Assembly: GCA_002705575.1 (NCBI GenBank)
Contig: PAHI01000055.1
Location: 1 to 12,267 of the forward strand
DNA from: Fidelibacterota bacterium
GTDB lineage: Bacteria > Marinisomatota > Marinisomatia > SCGC-AAA003-L08 > GCA-002719095
Direction of reading: 5' to 3'
Length of the DNA stretch: 12,267 nt
Each line of letters opens with the position of its first letter. Position 1 is the stretch's first letter. Shown piece by piece: positions 8,707-12,267 of the stretch. The notes under the pieces were generated by a model that did not search any database, was not told the DNA's origin, and saw nothing but the letters and a program-made list of their open reading frames with translations. Position numbers and translations under genes: made by a program.

Positions 8707-9866
8707 TATTTAATTGCCTGAACTATTTTTTTTGCAGCATCATTTAAATCAATTGCCGAGGAAATTTTAAGACCAGATTTATCTAAAATTTCTTTGCCTT
8801 CTTTAAAGTTGGTTCCTGCTAACCTTACTACTAATGGAACATTTAGTTTAGTTTTTTTTGCAGCATCAACTACACCTTCAGCTAATACATCGCAACGCAT
8901 AATTCCTCCAAAAATATTAATCAAAATTCCTTTTACATTTCTATCAGATAAAATTAGTTTGAATGCTGCTGCTACTTTTTCTTTTGAAGCTCCCCCACCT
9001 ACGTCAAGAAAATTTGCTGGTTCTTCTCCATACAACTTTATAATATCCATTGTTGCCATGGCAAGACCAGCTCCATTGACCATACAACCTATAGATCCAT
9101 TTAATTTTATATACGCCAATTCATGCTTGCTTGCCTCTATTTCAGTAGGTTCTTCTTCATTTAAATCTCTTAATTCTAATATTTCTGGTCTTCTAAAAAT
9201 TGCATTGTCATCAAAATTCATTTTAGCATCTAAACAGATTAATTTTTTTTCTTTTGTTAAAATTAAGGGATTGATTTCAATTAGACTTGCATCTTTTTCT
9301 TTTAATATTTTATACAAAATTTTTATTAATTTACTTGCTTCTTTTTTTTGATCATCATCTAGTCCGAAAGGTTTGATAATTTTATTTATTTCTATTTCGT
9401 CCATTTGCTCTTTTAAATCAAATTTTGTAGTAAATATTTTATCTGGAGTATCGTGTGCAACTTTTTCAATATCCATGCCTCCCTCGACACTACTGATAAA
9501 AGCTATTTTTGAACTTTCTCTATCAATTATACATGATAAATAAAACTCTTTATAAATATTAGAAGCTTCCTCAACATAAACTTTTTTAACTTCTTTTCCT
9601 TCTGGTCCAGTTTGATGAGATTTTAAAATTTTACCGAACATTAGATTAATTTCTTTCTCTAATTTTTTTACTTCATTTACAAGTTTAATTCCTCCCGCTT
9701 TACCTCTGCCTCCAGCATGAATTTGGGCTTTTACAACAAATTGTTTATCTTTCAGATTTTTTATTTTTTCTTTAATCTCATTTTTAGAATGAATAATTGT
9801 GCCATTAGAGACCGGAGCCCCGTAATCTTTTAATATTTTTTTAGCCTGATACTCGTGTATATTCAT
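8706..9866 (-). CDS. sucC: Succinyl-CoA synthetase beta subunit (ADP/GDP-forming)
   Basis: This subunit binds the nucleotide and succinate and works as a heteromer with SucD. The 386 residues start with the characteristic [19 protein letters not shown] and contain the ATP-grasp glycine-rich loop [11 protein letters not shown] (51-61), the metal and nucleotide site LIEINPLIL (195-203) with [10 protein letters not shown] (211-220), and the C-terminal succinate/CoA-ligase motifs [11 protein letters not shown] (264-274), FLDVGGGAS (286-294) and [10 protein letters not shown] (317-326). I cannot decide ADP versus GDP preference by reading. It is the first gene of the TCA operon: the next gene upstream (9942 onward) is on the opposite strand, and a promoter candidate lies in the 75-bp gap. 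No Shine-Dalgarno site precedes the ATG, but the conserved N-terminus fixes the start. Confidence 0.97.
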   Translation of the reverse strand: MNIHEYQAKKILKDYGAPVSNGTIIHSKNEIKEKIKNLKDKQFVVKAQIHAGGRGKAGGIKLVNEVKKLEKEINLMFGKILKSHQTGPEGKEVKKVYVEEASNIYKEFYLSCIIDRESSKIAFISSVEGGMDIEKVAHDTPDKIFTTKFDLKEQMDEIEINKIIKPFGLDDDQKKEASKLIKILYKILKEKDASLIEINPLILTKEKKLICLDAKMNFDDNAIFRRPEILELRDLNEEEPTEIEASKHELAYIKLNGSIGCMVNGAGLAMATMDIIKLYGEEPANFLDVGGGASKEKVAAAFKLILSDRNVKGILINIFGGIMRCDVLAEGVVDAAKKTKLNVPLVVRLAGTNFKEGKEILDKSGLKISSAIDLNDAAKKIVQAIK

Positions 9867-9903
9867 TAATTAATATTTATAAATATTTGAAAAAATAATA
9901 TTA

Positions 9904-9931
9904 GTTATAATTAATTTAAGTATTTAATCAA
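9904..9931 (-). promoter_or_regulatory. Candidate promoter of the sucCDA-odhB-lpd operon
   Basis: On the minus strand TTGATT (9931-9926) is followed by a 16-base spacer and TATAAC (9909-9904). These match TTGACA at four of six and TATAAT at five of six positions. Transcription would begin near 9897 and leave a leader of roughly 30 bases before sucC. This is the only gap upstream of the operon, so a promoter is expected here, although local A+T richness makes exact placement uncertain. The short leader leaves little room for a riboswitch. Confidence 0.5.
9906..9911 (+). promoter_or_regulatory. Candidate -10 box for the plus-strand glycosyltransferase
   Basis: A perfect TATAAT on the plus strand shares its TATA with the minus-strand TATAAC box of the suc promoter, giving a symmetric -10 element that could fire both ways. 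The nearest -35-like sequence (TTGAAA, 9887-9892) is only 13 bases away, too close for a standard promoter, so the plus-strand promoter is weak or lies elsewhere in the 75-bp gap. Confidence 0.25.
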
Positions 9932-9941
9932 AGATTTAAAA

Positions 9942-10805
9942 ATGAATAATTTAAACATTTTAATACCGGTTTACAATGATTGGAAATCAGTTAATAAACT
10001 CTTACAAAAAATTGACCAAAATTTAAAAAATATAAAAAGTAAGATAAAAATTGTTATAATTAATGATAAATCAAATATTAAGCCCTATTTTGAATTAAAA
10101 AAACTTAAAAAAATTAAACAAATAATTATCTTGAACTCTAATACGAACCTTGGAAGTCAAAAAAGTATAGCACTAGGATTGGATTATTTAAAAAAAAAAC
10201 ATAGGGATTTTTGTTTAATTATTATGGATGGTGATGGAGAAGACAGTCCTAAAGATATACCTTTGATGATAGAAGAAAGTTTAAAATCAAAAGATTATGT
10301 AATTACATCAAACAGAATCGGTAGAAAAGAAAATTTATTTTTAAAACTTTGTTATAAAATTCATCTTTTAATAACTTTTGTATTTACACTCAATTGGGTT
10401 TCGTTCGGTAATTTTAGCTGTATGCACTCAAAAAATGTAAAAAATATTTTATCTAACAATAACCTTTGGTATGCTTATTCATCAGGAGTTTTAGCAAATA
10501 GTAAAATAAAAAGAATATATGCTAAACGTCAAAAAAGATATTTTGATAAATCCAAAACAAATTTCCTTGCTTTGATAGAACATTCTTTTAGGATAATGGC
10601 TGTTTTTTATGAGAGAGTTTTTTTTAGTTCTTTGATTTATATTTTTTTTTCAATTATTTTATTTATTGACAACGGATTTAAAATTGCATTTTTTATATTT
10701 TTCCTAAATTTATGTGTTTTATGGAATAAGATAAAACACTACAAAAAGGGAAATATTAATTATAAAGAATTTTTGGTTAATTTGAAAAAAATTAATTTAT
10801 ATTAA
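9942..10805 (+). CDS. GT2 family glycosyltransferase with two C-terminal membrane helices (polyprenyl-phosphate type)
   Basis: The 287-residue protein has a GT-A nucleotide-sugar fold at its N-terminus. ILIPVYND (6-13) begins the first strand, IVIINDKSN (37-45) gives the sugar-nucleotide aspartate, NLGSQKSIALGLDYL (69-83) follows, and MDGDGEDSP (95-103) is the DxD-type metal site. C-terminal to a basic KRQKRYFDKSK stretch (195-205) come two hydrophobic helices (about 225-242 and 246-262) and a short lysine-rich tail. Cytosolic GT-A plus two C-terminal helices is the layout of DPM1/GtrB/ArnC-like enzymes, which load a sugar onto undecaprenyl phosphate for later use by a GT-C enzyme outside the membrane. 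The donor sugar cannot be read from sequence. It is divergent from sucC, converges on a GT-C-like gene, and is more A+T-rich than the suc genes (5 G/C in the 60 bases 10021-10080). Confidence 0.85.
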   Translation: MNNLNILIPVYNDWKSVNKLLQKIDQNLKNIKSKIKIVIINDKSNIKPYFELKKLKKIKQIIILNSNTNLGSQKSIALGLDYLKKKHRDFCLIIMDGDGEDSPKDIPLMIEESLKSKDYVITSNRIGRKENLFLKLCYKIHLLITFVFTLNWVSFGNFSCMHSKNVKNILSNNNLWYAYSSGVLANSKIKRIYAKRQKRYFDKSKTNFLALIEHSFRIMAVFYERVFFSSLIYIFFSIILFIDNGFKIAFFIFFLNLCVLWNKIKHYKKGNINYKEFLVNLKKINLY

Positions 10806-12267
10806 TTTAAACAGTCAATTTTTATTTTAAATTTTACAAAAAGGCTGTCTTGTTCTTTTTTATAACACTTTTCATTTACAAATTCAGAAATAACAGATGT
10901 AGATAGTTTCTCAAATTTTAAAAAATAAATTTCATCTATTTTTTTTTTTTTCAATTTTTCCTTTAAAAAATTTTTATAATCTTCAAAGTATTTATCTTTT
11001 TTAGTTGGTATACTTGCCCCATTCATTGTGTGTGTTCTACTTGGCGAATTCAATTTTTTTGAAGTTATACTATCTAAAAATGAATAATGAGTGATAAGCA
11101 TTATCGGTTTTTTCTTTTTGTCCAATTCTGAAATTATTTCTTTTAAAATAATTATCTCATCATTAGGATTTTCTTTATAAAGAAGAGATATCCAAAGTAA
11201 ACCTTTTAAACTTTTGTCTAGTTTAACTGATTCAATAGCCTTAGAAAAATTTATATCGTTCAGTTCATGAAATTTTCTATTTTCATTAAAACGCATATGA
11301 TATTTAAAAGTAATTATGATCAGACTAAATACTACAAATAATTTAATATATTTTTTTAAACTAATATCTGATTTTTCTATCCTTATAAACAGAAAACTAA
11401 AACATACCGGTACCAGAAAATAAATATAGATTTGATTTTTTGTTAATGATTGATGAAAAATCATTCCAAAACACATTAAAATTAAAATAACTAGATTTAT
11501 TGTTTCGGTAGAAAAAAGATTTATTCTTTTTTTTTTTAAATGGTTTAATTCCAATAAAAATATTAATATTATTGGTATTAATATGAACTTGTAATGATTA
11601 AATAGGCTTGTTGCTGAAAAGTTTAAGTTTGTAAACCTTTCAGAACCAACTCCTTGTGGTGAAAAAACGTATTGAATAAAAAAAAGGTTCAAATCTATTT
11701 TGAGAAATCTCAAAAATAAATAAAATAGAATTAATAAAGATAATGATGCAACTGCTGCTACCTTAACAGTTTTAATACTCCTTGTGTTAATAAGGTAAAG
11801 TAAAACGATCGGTAAATATAAAATCATCAAATATGAAGCAGGAACTTGTTTAGATAAAAAGGAAATAAAAAAGAAGATTAGTGTTAAAATCCAAAAAAAA
11901 TATTTTCTTGATTGTTTTACAGCTAAAAAAATACAATACGTTGCCATTAAACATAAATAAGTTGCATGCATATCGACGAACGGAGTGCCACTTACTGGGT
12001 AAGCTAAAGTTGCAAACGATAACGTAAAGATAAAGGCATATAACTTTTCCACTCCAAGTTTTTTTAAAGTAAAAAAAGTGAAAAGAGAGATTAGTACATT
12101 GAATATAGAAGAATGAAAAATATATGCCTTCCAATTAACATCGAAAATTTTAAAAAAAAATGCCTGAACAAAATCTACAAAAAAACCCGATACGATCCAA
12201 TAATCTTTAACGGGATATTCTCCCTGAAGAATTCTGTATGAGGAGTCATAGTGCAAGAAAGTATCTA
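10802..12267 (-). CDS. Multi-spanning membrane protein, GT-C (PMT/ArnT-like) glycosyltransferase candidate, 5' end missing
   Basis: The frame stays open to the right edge. Before the TTG at 12256 it continues upstream through codons for D-T-F, so that TTG is an internal leucine and the real start lies outside. About 487 residues are visible. They begin with DTFLHYDSSYRILQGEYPV, resembling the first extracytoplasmic loop of GT-C enzymes, where an Asp followed by a GxxPxxDxW-like stretch lies near the catalytic site. About ten hydrophobic helices follow (roughly residues 48-320, counted from the first complete codon) and then a soluble, lysine-rich C-terminal domain of about 160 residues. The first helix is presumably among the missing residues. 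GT-C enzymes take sugar from polyprenyl-phosphate carriers, which pairs naturally with the neighbouring GT2 gene. The family call is by pattern only; an O-antigen polymerase-like or other envelope membrane protein is the main alternative. Two long A tracts lie in the coding strand. Confidence 0.7.
   Translation of the reverse strand, partial: DTFLHYDSSYRILQGEYPVKDYWIVSGFFVDFVQAFFFKIFDVNWKAYIFHSSIFNVLISLFTFFTLKKLGVEKLYAFIFTLSFATLAYPVSGTPFVDMHATYLCLMATYCIFLAVKQSRKYFFWILTLIFFFISFLSKQVPASYLMILYLPIVLLYLINTRSIKTVKVAAVASLSLLILFYLFLRFLKIDLNLFFIQYVFSPQGVGSERFTNLNFSATSLFNHYKFILIPIILIFLLELNHLKKKRINLFSTETINLVILILMCFGMIFHQSLTKNQIYIYFLVPVCFSFLFIRIEKSDISLKKYIKLFVVFSLIIITFKYHMRFNENRKFHELNDINFSKAIESVKLDKSLKGLLWISLLYKENPNDEIIILKEIISELDKKKKPIMLITHYSFLDSITSKKLNSPSRTHTMNGASIPTKKDKYFEDYKNFLKEKLKKKKIDEIYFLKFEKLSTSVISEFVNEKCYKKEQDSLFVKFKIKIDCLN
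10939..10951 (-). repeat. 13-base poly-A tract (coding strand) inside the GT-C-like gene
   Basis: The plus strand has 13 consecutive T. On the coding strand this is the A run of four lysine codons plus the first base of the next codon, in the soluble C-terminal domain. It is the longest homopolymer I saw in the window. A one-base slip here would change or truncate about the last 45 residues. Confidence 0.9.
11527..11537 (-). repeat. 11-base poly-A tract (coding strand) in the same membrane protein
   Basis: Eleven consecutive T on the plus strand encode a lysine cluster (LKKKR) in a loop between predicted membrane helices. A one-base slip would truncate the protein in the middle of its membrane domain. 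Confidence 0.9.

Noticed and set aside
8794..9351. 185-codon open frame on the plus strand opposite sucC
   Set aside because: It lies wholly antisense to a gene with complete family motifs, and its composition mirrors the sucC codons. It is a shadow frame.
9867..9941. Riboswitch or structured leader upstream of sucC
   Set aside because: The gap is 75 bp and almost pure A+T, with no stable stem visible, and the likely leader is about 30 bases.
11850..12134. 94-codon open frame on the minus strand inside the membrane protein
   Set aside because: It is an alternative frame within a clear multi-helix protein; its hydrophobic look comes from the A+T-rich membrane-helix codons.
12254..12256. TTG as start codon of the GT-C-like protein
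   Set aside because: The frame continues upstream to the window edge, and the residues just before it (DTF) continue the loop. The protein also lacks the expected first membrane helix, so the real start is outside the window.

Overview
The window is a compact, very A+T-rich bacterial chromosome segment. It most likely comes from an alphaproteobacterium of the SAR11/Pelagibacterales type. The evidence is the low G+C, the lysine/asparagine/isoleucine-rich proteins, the near-absence of intergenic DNA, and the gene content and order atpH, priA, lpd, odhB, sucA, sucD, sucC. That linkage of the 2-oxoglutarate dehydrogenase/succinyl-CoA synthetase cluster to priA and the F1 ATP synthase delta subunit is an alphaproteobacterial pattern as I recall it. 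The SAR11 assignment is inference, not a search result.

Bases 1-9866 are core metabolism, all on the minus strand. Reading in transcription order from the right: sucC and sucD (succinyl-CoA synthetase beta and alpha), sucA (2-oxoglutarate dehydrogenase E1), odhB/sucB (E2 succinyltransferase), lpd (E3), priA (replication-restart helicase), and the first 36 codons of atpH, cut by the left edge. The first five form one TCA-cycle operon: 2-oxoglutarate is oxidised to succinyl-CoA by E1-E2-E3, then cleaved to succinate with nucleotide triphosphate synthesis by SucCD. Two junctions (sucC/sucD and sucA/odhB) are one-base TAATG overlaps, and odhB and lpd are one base apart. The gaps sucD-sucA (33 bp) and lpd-priA (28 bp) are short, so read-through into priA is plausible. 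atpH has a GTG start with a visible ribosome-binding site and an 86-bp leader that may hold its own promoter.

Bases 9867-12267 differ in character. A 75-bp divergent promoter region separates sucC from a plus-strand GT2 glycosyltransferase with two C-terminal membrane helices (polyprenyl-phosphate glycosyltransferase-like). Converging on it, with interlocked stop codons, is a large minus-strand multi-spanning membrane protein that resembles GT-C (PMT/ArnT-like) glycosyltransferases and runs off the right edge. The pair suggests lipid-linked sugar transfer at the envelope and looks like an accessory module abutting the TCA operon. No malate dehydrogenase gene lies directly upstream of sucC.

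I found no tRNA, rRNA, CRISPR array, insertion sequence or defence system. Most of the window is ordinary core genome. The places worth a second look are the right-hand glycosyltransferase pair, the changed PriA zinc-binding spacing, and the symmetric divergent promoter.
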